The notes below the pieces were generated by a model. The model did no database searches. It was not told the DNA's origin and was given only the letters and a program-made list of their open reading frames with translations. This document shows, in pieces, positions 10,828 through 22,675 of a DNA stretch of 64,000 nucleotides (position 1 is its first letter; each line of letters begins with the position of its first letter). The translations under genes and the position numbers were made by a program. Origin of the DNA: Typhlomys cinereus (Eukaryota; Chordata; Mammalia; Rodentia; Platacanthomyidae); contig JALPQD010000248.1 in NCBI GenBank assembly GCA_023101885.1, positions 335,423 to 399,422 of the forward strand, written 5' to 3'.

Positions 10828-12513
10828 ACAAGGTGCATTTTTTAATTGGGTAATTTGTTTCCTTGGTGTTTAGTTTTCTAAGTTCTTTGGGCACTCTGGA
10901 CAGTAGAGCTCTATCAGATATGTGGTTAGTGAAGATTTTCTCCCATTCTGTGGGTTGCCTTTGTGCTCCTGTTACAATCTCTTTATCTGAACAGAAGCTC
11001 TTTAATTTCACCAGATCCCAACTGTTGAGAGTTGGTAGCAGTGACTGTGCCATTGGATGTCTGTTTAGGAAATGTTGGCCTAGCCCAATCAGCTCGAGGG
11101 AGTTCCCTACTCTTTCAACTATGGTTTTTAATGTCTCTGGCCTCATATCGAGGTCCTTGATCCATTTGGAATTAATTCTTGTACATAGTAACAAGTACAG
11201 GTCCAGTTTTAATCTTCTGCATGTGGAGATCCAGTTTTGCCAGCACCATTTGTTGAAGATGCTGTTCTTTTACCATTGGGTATTTTGGGCCCCTTTGTCA
11301 AAGATCAAATGGCTGTAGTTGTGTGGGCTTATATCTGACTCTTCAACCCTTATCCATTGATCTGTGTGTCTATTTTGGAGCCAATACCAGGCTGTTTTTA
11401 TAACTATGGATTTGTAATATAGACTAAGGTTTGGTATGGTGATACCTCCAGCCATGTTTTTGTTATTCAGGATTGTTTTTGCTATCCTGGGTCCTTAGTG
11501 CCTCCATATGAATTTTGAGATTGTTTGGTCAAACTCTTTGAAGAATTGCTTTGGGATTTTAATTGGTATAGCACTGAATTTGTATATTGCCTTTAGTAGG
11601 ATGGTCATTTTTACGATGTTGATTCTGCCAATCCAGGAACATGGAAGGTCTTTCCACCTTCTGGTGTCTTCTGTAATTTTTTTTAGGGTTTTAAAGTTTT
11701 CATTATAAAGGTCTCTTACTTCCTTTATTAGGTCTATACCAAGGTATTTCATTTTTTTAGAGGCTATAGTAAATGGGATTGTTTCTCTCAGGGCTTTTTT
11801 ACTTCTTTCATTCTGGGCATATAGGAAGGCCACTGATTTTTGTACATTTATTTTGAATCCTGCCACCCTGCAAAACTTCTGTATTAGTTCCAGGAGCTTC
11901 CTGGTAGAGTTTTTGGGATCACTCAGGTATAAGATCATGTCATCTGCAAATAGGGATGGCTTGACTTCTTCCTTGAGGATTTGAATCCATCTTATGTCCC
12001 TTTCCTGTCTTATGGCTTCAGCTAAGACTTCAAGTACAATATTGAATAGAAGTGGTGAAAGTGGACAGCCTTGTCTAGTTCTTGATTGAAGCGGGAATGC
12101 TTCAAGTTTTTCCCCATTCAGTATAAGCCTTGCTGTGGGCTTGTTGTATACAGTTTTTATTATATTGATAAATGTTCCTTCCATTCCAACTGTCTCTAGG
12201 GTTTTGATCATAAAAGGTTGTTGGATCTTGTCAAAAGCTTTTTCTGCATCTATGGAGAGTATCATGTGGTCTTGGAATTTGGACTGGTGTATATGGTGAA
12301 TTATATTTATTGATTTGCGTATGTTGAACCACCCTTGTGTGCCGGGGATAAAGCTTACTTGATACCTGTGAATGATCTTTTTGATATATTTTTTAATCCA
12401 AATTAATAAGACTTGGTTGAGAATCTTTGCATCTGTTCACCAGAGAGATTGGCCTATAGTTTTCTTTTTTTAGTGTATCTTTATTAGGTTTTGGGATTAA
12501 GACGATATTAGTT

Positions 12514-12723
12514 TCATAGAAGGAATTTGGTAGTATTCCTTCCTTTGCTATTTGATGGAAGTTTAAGGATTATTAGTGTTATTAGCTCCTTAAATGTGTG
12601 GTAGAACTCTGCGCTGAATCCATCTGGTCCAGGACATTTTTTGGTGGGAAGATTCGAGATTACTTCCTCAATTTCCTTATATGTTATAGGACTATTTAAA
12701 TAATTCACAACTTCTTGATTCAA
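12514..12723 (-). pseudogene. L1 ORF2 segment before RT domain
   Basis: It reads [20 protein letters not shown] and [14 protein letters not shown], the conserved stretch just upstream of the RT core. A frame break separates it from the next segment. It belongs to the same ORF2 as 10040-12265. Confidence 0.85.
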
Positions 12724-12872
12724 TTCAGGTAAGTTGTGTTTACTTAGGAATTCACCATCTGTTTTGTGTTGTCAAATTTCACAAAGTATAAGTTTTCGCA
12801 ATATGATGTTATAATTCTCTGGATTTCATGGGTATCAGTAGTGATAACTCCATTTTCATTTCTAATTTTGTT

Positions 12873-13162
12873 TTTTTTAAACGTCCATTTTTTTATTCAA
12901 TTGTGCGTGTATGAGTGTGCACGCGTGTGTGTGCTTGTGTGTATGTGTGTGTGTGTAGAACCACAGACGAATCGGGAACTACCATGGATACCTCCACCTC
13001 CTCCTTGTTTACTCTGCCCTGGGATTCACAGGCTCCGCCCTACCAGGACCAGAAAGGCAGGCCGCCCCTGCTTCCGCCTGTATAGCTGGGCTCTAACATC
13101 TTAACTCAGCACCTTCCTCCTGCAAGGCAGAGGCTTAACCCCTGAGCTACCTCTCTAACCCC
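12873..13162 (-). mobile_element. Young tRNA-headed SINE in L1 ORF2
   Basis: On the minus strand it begins ggggttagagaggtagctca, followed by ggggttaa...ctctgccttgca (A-box side) and a degenerate B box. The body ends in (CA)n (plus-strand GT run 12903-12957) and an A/T tail. The 17-base TSD tcatttctaattttgtt is exact at 12856-12872 and 13163-13179. It is nearly the same family as 49340-49651 and 57479-57814. It must be younger than the L1 it interrupts. Confidence 0.92.
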
Positions 13163-13421
13163 TCATTTCTAATTTTGTTAATTTGGGTTTTCCCTCTCTT
13201 GCTTTTGGTTAATTTAGCTAGGGGTGTATCAATATTATTGATTTTTTTGAAGAGCCAGCTTTTGGATGGGTTGATTCTCTGTATTGTTTTCCTAATCTAG
13301 ATTTCAGATAGTTCTCCCCTTATTTTGCTAATCTCCTCTCTTCTACTGCTTTTGGGATTGGATTGCTCTAGTTTCTCTAAAGCTTTAAGCTGCATTGTTA
13401 AGTTATTTATTTCTGATGTTT

Positions 13422-14348
13422 CTATTTTTTTGATGTAGGCATAAGAGCTATGAACTTACCTCTTAGGATAGTTTTCATTGTGTCCCAAAGATTTTGGTAA
13501 GTTGCATGTTCATTATCGTTCACTTTCAGGAAATCTTGAATTTCCTTTTTAATTTCTTCCTGAATCCAGTTCTCATTCAGCATGGTAGTGTTAAGTTTCC
13601 AGGAGTTAGTGTATTTTCTCTTGTTTGTTGTGTTGTGGATGTTCAGCTTTAAGCCATGGTGGTCTGATAGGGCACAGGCTAGAATTTCAACTTTCCTGTA
13701 TATGTGGAGATTCATTTTGTGGCCCAATATGTGATCTATTTTGGAGAAAGTTCCATGTGCTGCTGAGAAAAATGTGTATTCTTTGGTGTGTGGATGAAAA
13801 TTTTGATAGAGATCTGTAAGTTCCATTTCTTTAATGGTTTGATTAAGTTCCAAAGTGTCTCTGTTAAGCTTTCGACCTGTTGATCTATCCCATGTTGAGA
13901 GGGCAGTGTTGAAATCCCTAAGAATTATCGTTTGGGGGTTGATTTCTCGCCTTAGACGTTGTAGGGTTTTCTTAATGAATGTGAAGGGGCCTGTATTAGG
14001 TGGATATGTGTTCAGTATTGTGAAGTCTTCCTGGTGAATTGTACCTGTGACTAAAATGTAGTATCCATCTGTGTCTCTTATGATTTTTTTGGGTTCGAAG
14101 TCCACTGTGTCTGATATCATAATGGCTATTCCTGCCTGTTTCCTGGTTCCATTAGCTTGAAGAATTTTGGACCAGTCTTTCATTTTTAGGATGTGCCTAT
14201 CTTTTGTGGTAAGATGAGTTTCCTGAAGGCAGCAGATTGAAGGGTTGTGATTTTTAATCCAAGTTTGTAATCTGTGTCTCTTGATCGGTGAGTTAATACC
14301 AATGACATTTAATATTGTAATGGAGAAATGATTTTTAATTCTGGACAA
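13422..14348 (-). pseudogene. L1 ORF2 endonuclease domain
   Basis: An open segment of 308 codons covers the apurinic/apyrimidinic-like endonuclease that nicks the target DNA. Visible motifs are ILNV near residue 12 (metal-site Asn), QETHL at 42-46 (catalytic Glu), DFNTALS in the middle and SDHHGL near residue 228 (the final Asp-His pair). The family motif usually reads GDFN, but here the glycine is arginine. The start is the usual N-terminus SPIKRHRL region. The frame closes near 13422, so the protein is broken before the RT domain. Confidence 0.9.
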
Positions 14349-14399
14349 TTTTTATGTTTAGTGGATTTTGTGAGCGTATTGTTTGACATTTATGTTTTG

Positions 14400-14915
14400 G
14401 TAGTATTATACTTCCTTCTGTCCTCCTGGATACGCTTGTTTTTTTTCTTCAAATTTGAGTATCATTTCTATCCTTTTTGAAGGCTTGGTTTTGTAGACAT
14501 GTATCCCTTCAAGTTGTCTTTGTGCTAGAAAACTTTTCTTTCTCCCTCGATCATGACAGATATCAGTCTGGGTTGGCATTTTTGTTCATTCAATACTTGA
14601 AGTACATCTCTCCAAGCTCTTCTTGCTTTTACTGTTTCCATTGAGAAGTCATTTGTTATTTTAATAGGTTTACCTTTAAAAGTGACTTGCTTTTTTTCTC
14701 ATGAAGCTCTCAGCACCTTTTCTTTGTCTTGAATGGAGTGTTTTGACTGTTATTTGCTGTGGCGATTTTCTATTTTAGTCATATCTGTTTGTGCTAGATA
14801 TGGGACACCCTGAAAAAGACTGGTTGGAATCCATCATTATGGGGTTAATTCTTTCGGTGAGAGATTGGTCTTCTTGGGTTTTGTTTCTCATGGATCTGCA
14901 CTTTGACTTGAGCAT
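14400..14915 (-). pseudogene. L1 ORF1, internally deleted
   Basis: ORF1p is the RNA-binding coiled-coil chaperone of L1. The C-terminal domain is still matched on the minus strand (around 14430-14720) and the start region lies near 14915. Compared with the other long L1, the coiled coil and most of the RNA-recognition domain are missing. In their place at 14796-14818 is a 23-base piece of the missing part in reverse orientation. No functional protein is possible. Confidence 0.8.
14796..14818. other. Inverted remnant inside ORF1 deletion
   Basis: The 23 bases ending tgggacaccctgaaaaag are the reverse complement (with one extra T) of about 34639-34661 in the other long L1. They are the only trace of the deleted 550-base part of ORF1, left in place but flipped. 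Confidence 0.75.
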
Positions 14916-15760
14916 TGTTGCTTTGTCTTTTAGGACCTTTCAGTTTCTGTGTGTTTTTGACTGAACTGATTTAGTTGGTATTACTACACTTGGGCAGTTA
15001 TTACTAATGCTTTCCTTGGAGTTTGGTACGTTTGTCTTTTGTTATTGTTATTTCTTAGAAGAGGCTATTAGGCTGTTAGTACATGAGTTAAATCAGGTTA
15101 AGTAGACAGGGGGTGAATGTTAGTATGGTAGTGCACTTTTACGATTTAGTATCTTGGTGATATGTGAGGGTGAGTGGTATAAACCCTGGAGTTGTATATT
15201 TTTTTGGGGTGGCTGTATGGAAAAGTTAATCTACAGTGATTAATACTAGAAAGCAACAGCAAGGTAAAAAAAAGGAGGTTTCATTATCTTTGGGCTGGAT
15301 GTGAAGAATCTCTCCCATGTGATAGGATGATTGTAGAGTTCTTCAGATGTATGGCCTTTGTCCCTTAGAACTTTGCTTGAGTTTTATTTGGACTCTATTG
15401 AATTCTGAGTAGCAGTGTGTCTTCCGTGGACCACGTGCTTGGGTCACCGGTGGGCGGGAGAGGTAGAGGGGCTGGTGTTGATGGCAGAATTCTTCACCTG
15501 AGAGCTGGCACTTGGCTTAGTGGCCCACCCAAGATCCAGGGATTGAGGAATGTGAGCAAGTCCTGTCTAGTGGGGCAGACAGGCCTGCGGGAGGAAGAAA
15601 GCGGCTGGGGCCTGGAGCGTGGCCCAGGCAAAACCGAAGGCAGCCTGGGTGTAGCTCATGTTGGCTGGTAGGAGGGCCACCTGGGGGGCTGGGCGAACTT
15701 ACCTGGGATAGAGGACTGGGAGCTTAGTCAAGCGGACAGGCGGGCGGGAGGAAGAAAGGC
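14916..15760 (-). promoter_or_regulatory. L1 5' UTR with two monomer-like repeats
   Basis: This GC-richer segment precedes ORF1 and ends at the TSD, so it should contain the L1 internal promoter. The words gcgggaggaagaaag occur at 15587-15601 and 15744-15758, 157 bases apart. The blocks before them align loosely (for example cagacaggc/cggacaggc, gggattgagga/gggatagagga, agctggcacttggc/agctcatgttggc). This suggests two tandem promoter monomers, as is known in mouse L1. Promoter activity is inferred. Confidence 0.65.
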
Positions 15761-15774
15761 TGCATCATCCTTTT
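15761..15774. repeat. Right TSD of 6.7-kb L1
   Basis: tgcatcatcctttt, the partner of 9022-9035. It marks the 5' end of the element. Confidence 0.8.
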
Positions 15775-18529
15775 AACACCCTCATCAATCTTTGAGAGTT
15801 AAGAGTCTAAGTGTAAAACTATCATAAATTCACTATGTTCATGAATAGAACCCTAAAAGAATAATTTTTAAAAAAAAATCTTTTAAAAAGACAAGCATAC
15901 AGACTCAAATTCTGTGGTTCTATCTAAATATAGAGCATATTAAGAAATGAAAAGATAGTTTGCAATGGAAGAAGTCACTCACCTGGGGCTTACTATTAAA
16001 TAGCTGCTAGGAGTAACATTATTAATAATCACTACTTTTAGCGGATGCATATATGATGCTGATGTCTGATGTTGTTGTCAAAACTGGCCTGTAAAAGAGG
16101 TGGAGCCGTGTCCACCTCACAGAGGAAGAAGGGCATTCTTATGTAATCATTCGCATAGCTAGTTAGACATTCATAAGAGTTGAAAACTGAAAACGGTTAT
16201 CTCAAACGTTTATCCTTAGCCAATGACTCTTAGCCAGTGTATTAGTCTCCTGACTTCATGGTTCAACTGTTAGCATGAAGTATTAGTATTTTCCATAATT
16301 CTCAGTCTTTCCATCATTTTCTGCTACCTTCCCCCAGCAACCTTCACTTGAAATTCAACCAGAGAAAACTATGTCAGTATTCATCAAAGTCATATACATC
16401 TATTGTGTTGTCTTGGGGAAAGAGACAGAAGTCAATATTTTTCAAAAATTCATACTTTAGAAAGAAGTGTTATTTCTCTGTAGGTTTTAATTATCCATGA
16501 TTTTATTTTTCAATAAGGCAAACCTAAATGAAAGAATGAATAAATGAATGGAAGGTGCCATTTGGCTAATTAAGATCCCTGTCTGGTAGTAAGAAAATTT
16601 TATAGCAAATATTCACTCCATTAGACCACTGTGTAAGCAATGTGCTGCCTGAACTAATAAAGTATATTTTATCTTGTCAGCTCAGTTCCAGGTGTGGGTG
16701 CCAATGTCTCCTATTCAGACCTTTCCGTGAATAAAAATGCCTGGCCTGTATTCTGAGAACTTAACTAACCAGAGAGTGAACTTTCCTTTTCCTGCTGGGA
16801 TCATGGATTGCAAATCAGATTTCTCTTCCTAAAAGCAATCACCTAAGCCAGTGGTTATGTGAGACTGGGGTAAAAGGAAAAGGCCATAAAAATTAATGAG
16901 CATACCGGATGTCCAGGTTTGCAGACTGCAATTCTGGGCATGAGAGAATTGAACTAACTTGGCAGTGGCTCAGGTGCATATAGACCCCGGTGCATCCTTG
17001 TGATTTTTAAGACTTTTGCTGCTGAGGACTACTTTTGAAAAATACTCCAATCTCATCTTGCAACTCAGAAACAAAATTTAACCAGGAAAACACACACTAC
17101 TAGCATGTTTCCTGGTGTATAAGCAGGGAATATGTGCATATAGAAGCATTGTTCAAACTGGTGTAGGCATAATGTTGGCACAAGTAATTGAAAAGTCCAG
17201 CTATGGAGATTATTATAAGATGTAATGCAGAAAAAGGCAAAAGTCAAGATGTCAGTATTTCTCTTTCCCATTCCCTCTACTTTCCTGTCTCCCATTCCCT
17301 CCCATTCTCAGCTCCTCTTTCTGACATCTATGGTGGTTAATTTGCTAGAACTCTGGATTGTCTTCAAAGACTTTTGTCAGCAACTCAGCGAGTTAGCATT
17401 ATGCTTCTGTGCTTTCTTGGTCCCCAGAGACCTTTGGAATAACTAGGGAGTTTTCTCTCTTCAGAAAGATTGCTCTCTCTCTCACATGCTGACACAAACA
17501 TCAAGCCTTCAGATTTGTGCAGCTGGCAACCCCTAACCCAGCAATAATTAGTGGTCTGCAGAGACCAGATGAGTGCAGATCTCTCAACCTCATACAGGCC
17601 AGCTAACTCTCTCCCATCACATAACAGACAATTTAAATATTAAGAGATCAAGATGATAGAATTGCACAAAAACATGAAAGGAAACCCCCAAGGCTTTGAA
17701 GCACTTTTTTGGCCTCTACCTGAGAAACTCATGAGTAAATCTATCTGGAATATGTTTTTTTTTTTTGAGAAATTATAGTCTGCCTATGTGATTCTTTTAT
17801 ATGCAAATATAATGCTTTTGTAACTTTTTAAATTTTGACAATAGACATCAAGCAGCATTATTGCACTCTTTATTTTAAGGATGCATGCTATAATATGAAT
17901 CAAATTTATTCAGTCTTACTGTATGAATGGAAACGAAAATGATAATAAAAATTAGAGATTATTTTGAACATTTGCCAATGCTTCATGAGTATGTTAGCAT
18001 GTGACATTGACCCAATCAAGTGGTTGTTGTGTAAAACCAATTATATGGTCTAAGGATGGTGACATGAATTTCCCCAAAGAGAAACCAATTTATATTACAA
18101 AGATCATATGAGAATGAAGAGTGGTCAGAGAGAGTCAGCACTCACCAGAAACTGGAAGACAAACTGCTTTTTAAACGATCTGCCAGGAAGTGCCACCACA
18201 TTTGCATAATTTTCTGCCAGCGTTTATGACTTTGCCATTGTATTAATTGCTATTCTCTTGGTGGCAAATGGCAGAAACCCCCTTGAGTACTGTTTCCATT
18301 TCTCCTGAAAATCAAGAGGATAATAAATATTTTGCTTGGTGTTTGCTGTAGTACTTTTAAACCATTACATAAAAATGTAAGTAGATGATTTTATGTATAT
18401 ACCAAAGAGTTTATAAGATATACCTGTGTAACTTTTTCTAATGAGAAAAGCATTTCCATTACATAGAATGTAAGTTTGCCTATGAAGATGTCCTATCCAT
18501 TTTTATCTGATTTCTTCCTTAAGAAGTAC
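15775..18529. other. Unique DNA, no gene seen
   Basis: About 2.7 kb without a recognisable repeat or gene. Short frames at 17065-17446 on both strands have no family resemblance. A T run lies at 17755-17766. Confidence 0.4.
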
Positions 18530-18890
18530 ATCGGGCCAAGGAGTTCCTCATTCAGTAAAATGTATACCACAAAATCATGAAGACCTGAATTTGGATCCCC
18601 AGGAGCCAAACCGTTAGTGGATGCTAATAATCTATTTCATGGAAGTAGAGATGAGAGTATTCCTGAGATTTACCTGTGTAATTATTCTAACCAAATTATC
18701 AAACTCCAGGTTCAGTGCATGTCTCTCTCTCAAAAAGCTAAGGAAGAGAGAAAGGTATCTGTCATTAACCTCTGATCTCCCCATGGAGTATGCAGATATC
18801 CCCAAGCGCCACATACATAATTACATACATCATGACACCTGTGCAAACATGGATATGTCCATATGCACACAGCACAATGGAAACATGCAA
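18530..18890 (+). mobile_element. Old B2-like SINE with CA-rich tail
   Basis: A B-box-like gacctgaatttggatcccca is followed by SINE-like body and tctctctctc, then an imperfect CA/TA tract. The edges are estimated and the copy is heavily diverged. Confidence 0.45.
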
Positions 18891-19620
18891 GGTGCCCCAA
18901 GCTGGATGCAGAATCCCAAGTTGAATGTGTTAATCTTATTGTTTGCAAACTCAGACCTATGTGCGTTGGATGTTCATCTTCTCTTCCGGTTTTGGTAACA
19001 GTCTCATCCCCGCATTATTTACTCAGTGGAAATCTAGCATGGAGCCAGTTTCTCCTTGAATCACTTAAGAGAGACATGTTCTTCATTTTGAAAGAGTGCT
19101 ACCCATAGCCACCAATGACTGTGGCAGGCATGCTAACGGGTTTCGTATGATTGAACAAGAAGGAATGATAGACATAGGCCACTAGATGCATAAGTGGTTC
19201 ATTTAGTTTCAGTCTTGAAATAACCACGTGAGTGTAGAATAAGAGAAGTTGGCATGGAAACAATGATACTGTTAGGACCATTGCATAAAATGTCCATTTT
19301 TCAAGGTATTGAGATTTTTTTGTTTTTGATTTTTGACTCTAATTGAAATTGATGTACAAGAAAGCAGGTTTGGGTTTTCTATGCTTCTGTTTTTCTCCTT
19401 TATTTCCTCGGTTCTTATTCTTTAACATCTTTCCTCATCTTACTTTGTTCTTACTGAGCTCTTCAGTTTCCATCTTCTGAGCACAGAACTTAAGTCTTCA
19501 GAATTAAATTTGTTTTTCTCTGTAAGAAACATTGTATCTATAATGTTTCACCTGTATTTTGCACAGATTTTCATAGGTTGTGTTTTTAAGCTCATCTATT
19601 TAAAATCTTGCTCACTTTCT
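18891..19620. other. Unique DNA, no gene seen
   Basis: No family or motif recognised in the short frames here. Confidence 0.35.
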
Positions 19621-19624
19621 GAGG

Positions 19625-19905
19625 TTCTGGAGAGATTAGTGTTTAAAACACTTGCTGGACAAAGAAAAAATGGAATTTAGACCCATAGATCAATTTAAAA
19701 TTTCAGGTAGGTGAGGCAGTCCCCCTGTAAATAAATTCTGGAAGATCTGGAAGTAAACTGGTTAAACATAATAATCCTATCACTGGTATCTGTGTTTAAT
19801 TAGAGACTGTATCAAAAATAATAAGGCAAAAGAACAATTGGATCTCCATGTGCACGCCCATATGTACACACACACACACACACATTAAAAAATGTCAAGG
19901 ACAGT
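19625..19905 (+). mobile_element. Old B2-like SINE
   Basis: It begins ttctggagagattagtgttt and cacttgctggac, a diverged tRNA-like head. It runs through a body to gtgcacgccc and a (CA)8 at 19868-19884. The general layout fits the family, although much has drifted. Confidence 0.5.
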
Positions 19906-19909
19906 GATT

Positions 19910-22030
19910 TGATAGTGATTCACAACCTTTTCCAGGTTGCACCCATACAAAGAACACTTGGAATTTGATCCTACTAGACTTAAGAGGAATTAAGTGTTTT
20001 TTAAAATTATTTGGAACCAAGATCTTTGTCATTTTCCCTATAAGAATAGCAATTGCATCCAGAGTTTAATAGCATCTTTATCCTCACTCTAAGCACATCA
20101 ACTTACATAGATTTTTGAAAACATCCTTCCCACCATTGACATCTGCCTTCTATGCTCCAGAAGTTGGAGGTAATTTAACCTTCTAGGGCTGAAACTCATG
20201 AGTAGAAAATCTTTGAACTAACTGAAAATTTGCCTAACTATGTTGGTGTATTATCGTAAAAGACATGTTCCACTTAGCTAAAAACTTTATTGGCTAATTG
20301 AGTCATATTTTCAATATGCATTTTGAGATTGCGAACAATACAGAACTGTCTTATCAAAACCTCACCATGAAAAATCAGAAAAGCCCACACCTCTCTGAAA
20401 GACTGATGAGAACTAAAACTGATGGGGAAGAGAAGCAGGATGCTTTCCTGAATGTTATACCTACTGATCTAGGATACTTGCTGGAGCATGAATCATGTCA
20501 GGCATATGTCATCAAAGACAAACTAGATGAAACACAGTGGGCCATACAAATGAAAAGATTTGAAAATAAGAGAGTCTGGCAGAGGAGATGAAAGTTGCAA
20601 AGGGAAAACATGGAGAAATGGTATTTGTGACTAAGGAATGGAAATATTGTGAATATTCACTATATTCATGTATTAATCATTAAAAAATAAGACAGTGGGA
20701 AATTAATGGACAATGATTAATAAACTTAATTTTGCATATTTAATACTGAAATTCTATTCTCCCCAAATTCAGTGCCTTTGATTGTATTAGCAAAGATACT
20801 GCCTCACTTTGGTTAAGTACATGTATATGCCTGGGAGGTGTGAAACCTCATTAACTCTTGCTTTGGTTTTCAGATAAAATCAAATGCTGTCCAATATGAT
20901 CAAATTGATTTCCTCCTTCAAAGTCTACCCTTGGTTCCCAGCAGCATTCAAGAACAAGGAAAAAAGAAGACCTCAGAGCTCTTTGGTCGGCATATAGAAT
21001 TCTGACTTCTTTCTTTTACCAAAAGAATTGGTAAAATTCACTGCTCCCTTAGCCTGATATCCAAAGTATGATGTGCTCTGTTTACATGCCCAACCTCTTT
21101 GACACACCAATGTCTCTGAACTTGATTTTGTCTAGGACTGCAAGGAATTTCCGTGCTATTGTCTTTTTTTGTAGAATTGTAGGCATTCTTTGAAGCTCAT
21201 CATAAGGCATTCTATGTACAGAAAGTACATATATATGGTTTCCTCTAAATTTGCAGCTGTGACCTTAACTGCTAATACCATGCAGAGTAATCGACATGAA
21301 GTGCACTAGTTATCACTAGTTATTTTATTTATAACATGATCCCGAGGCATCAGGATTTTTCAAATAAGCAAAAGATTTTAGACTTCTTTTTTACTTAGTT
21401 CCACAAAAAGTGATCATTAAGAGAGAGTTGATATGTAGATTATTTGAAGGGTGAGACCTTCCATCAATGCTTTGATTTGCCCTTTAAATAACGTATTTAT
21501 GTCATTTATGGTGATCATTAAACAAGCCTTTTTATATCCCTCCCTCTCCTCCACAATCTTACAAAAGAATGAGAGAGTTTGCATTGTTTTGCTTGGCTAT
21601 TTATTGTCCTATTGTATCACTGTCAGTGAAATTGACCATGAAAGTGCATATTAAGTGGTTGATCATAAAATAAAACATCTTTGGCAAGTGGAAAAAAAGG
21701 CAGAATAACAAAGCATCAAGTTTATTTTAATTAAAAAAGCTGCTCTCTCACTGGTACATTCAATTCTTCTAATGTTGAGAGGCGACTAGTAAGTTCTGTA
21801 ATGAGTATGAAAGAAGAGTTTGAAGTGACCAGTTTAATTAATTCCAACTATCTAGCCTAATCTCTCAACAATGGTCTGAAGCTGAAGTACTTCACATTGG
21901 TCCTCATGATATCAGAACACAGTAGATTTTGTGACCATTTCATACAGCTGTCAGCCAGAAATTCATAGAAAATGGAAATTGCAGTTGAAATCCAAGGGCT
22001 CACCTGTCTTTCTAGAACCTTTCCTTGTTC
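19910..22030. other. Unique DNA with an unsupported 97-codon frame
   Basis: The plus-strand frame 20298-20591 is the best open frame here. Its product is hydrophilic and starts MSHIFNMHFEIANN. I do not recognise it, no splice context is convincing and no promoter is visible. It is more likely chance or an unrecognised relic. Confidence 0.35.
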
Positions 22031-22035
22031 CTTTC

Positions 22036-22670
22036 TGTTGTTGTTGCATTTCGGTGTCAACTTGACAGTTGCAGACTGTTTGGGGTGCAGCTGTGGAAGG
22101 TTAATGGTTGGAATGGCCCCTGAACAAGTCTGCAGGTACTTGATTGACTGCTGTGGAGAACCCAGTCCATAGTGGACGGTACTTTCCAGTGGTGGAGCGG
22201 ATAATAGGAAGTACAAGGAGGAGGGGCTTGCTCTTCACTTATCTTGTGTGGACTTGCTGTGCAGTCCACTCTGCCCACGTTGTTTGCTTTGAGAGCATCG
22301 TGGCCTTCTTTTTTGCTGCTGCTGCTACCTCTGTCCTTGTCTGATTTGGAGCTTCACCTTTTCCACCACGTTGTTGCTGTTCCTGCTGCCTTTGGAGCCT
22401 GGCTCTAGGCCTTGCTTGCTGTTCATTGCTGATAACAGAGCCCAGCTGTTCTTCACTGTCAGAATCCAGCGTCTCCGACCCCCAGAGGATCAAAGGCTTG
22501 AGACCTTCTCGGGATCTTTTGGATTTGTGGAACATTCTGGTCAAGAACGAGGTAGCTGCCTGTGACTTCTTTGAAGGACACTATTTTATTGTGAATTATT
22601 TTTAAAAACTTATTTATATATGTATTACATTACAAAAATTGTGTTTCTTCAGAGAACTCTGACTAATACA
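22036..22670 (+). mobile_element. Solo LTR, ERVL-type, 5-base TSD
   Basis: The element starts TGTTGTTG and ends TAATACA. It is flanked by exact ctttc at 22031-22035 and 22671-22675. TG...CA ends plus a 5-base TSD are typical of class III (ERVL/MaLR) retroviral LTRs. It has the gtgtcaacttgacag hallmark near its start. A related copy lies inverted at 53377-54001, about 85-90% identical by eye over the segments compared. No internal retroviral sequence is adjacent, so it is a solo LTR left by recombination. Confidence 0.82.
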
Positions 22671-22675
22671 CTTTC

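Larger units (their letters stand above)
10040..12265 (-). pseudogene. L1 ORF2 reverse transcriptase and C-terminus
   Basis: The open segment 11495-12265 (256 codons) contains RT motif A (DAEKAFD, residues 6-12), motif B ([12 protein letters not shown], about 64-75) and the catalytic FADDM (106-110), followed by thumb sequence up to KFIWRH. In the complete protein this enzyme copies L1 RNA at the nicked target. The C-terminal part (10040-11455) is split by frame changes and by the 180-base L1 insertion at 10648. It ends in the usual SLIGGS-like region near a TAG at 10040-10042. The catalytic core itself is intact. Confidence 0.88.
9036..15760 (-). mobile_element. Nearly complete LINE-1 with 5' UTR
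   Basis: The minus strand holds, in order, an 800-base 5' UTR (about 14916-15760), a deleted ORF1 (14400-14915), ORF2 (10040-14348), a 3' UTR (9036-10039) and an A-rich tail. A 14-base TSD flanks it. Later insertions interrupt it at 10648-10827 (an L1 3' end) and 12873-13162 (a SINE). After subtracting these it is about 6.25 kb, close to a full-length rodent L1. ORF1 has lost its middle, and ORF2 contains frameshifts, so it cannot move by itself. Confidence 0.88.

Noticed and set aside
10863..11318. 151-codon plus-strand frame, and similar ones at 30750-31537 and 32761-33159
   Set aside because: All are antisense shadows of L1 ORF2 and recur at homologous places in both L1s.
20298..20591. 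97-codon plus frame as a possible exon
   Set aside because: I do not recognise the product. It could be an exon or an old relic, but nothing in the sequence supports either.
22239..22565. Gln/Arg-rich frames near 22239-22565 and 53385-53999
   Set aside because: They lie in the two homologous solo LTRs and have no retroviral or host protein features.
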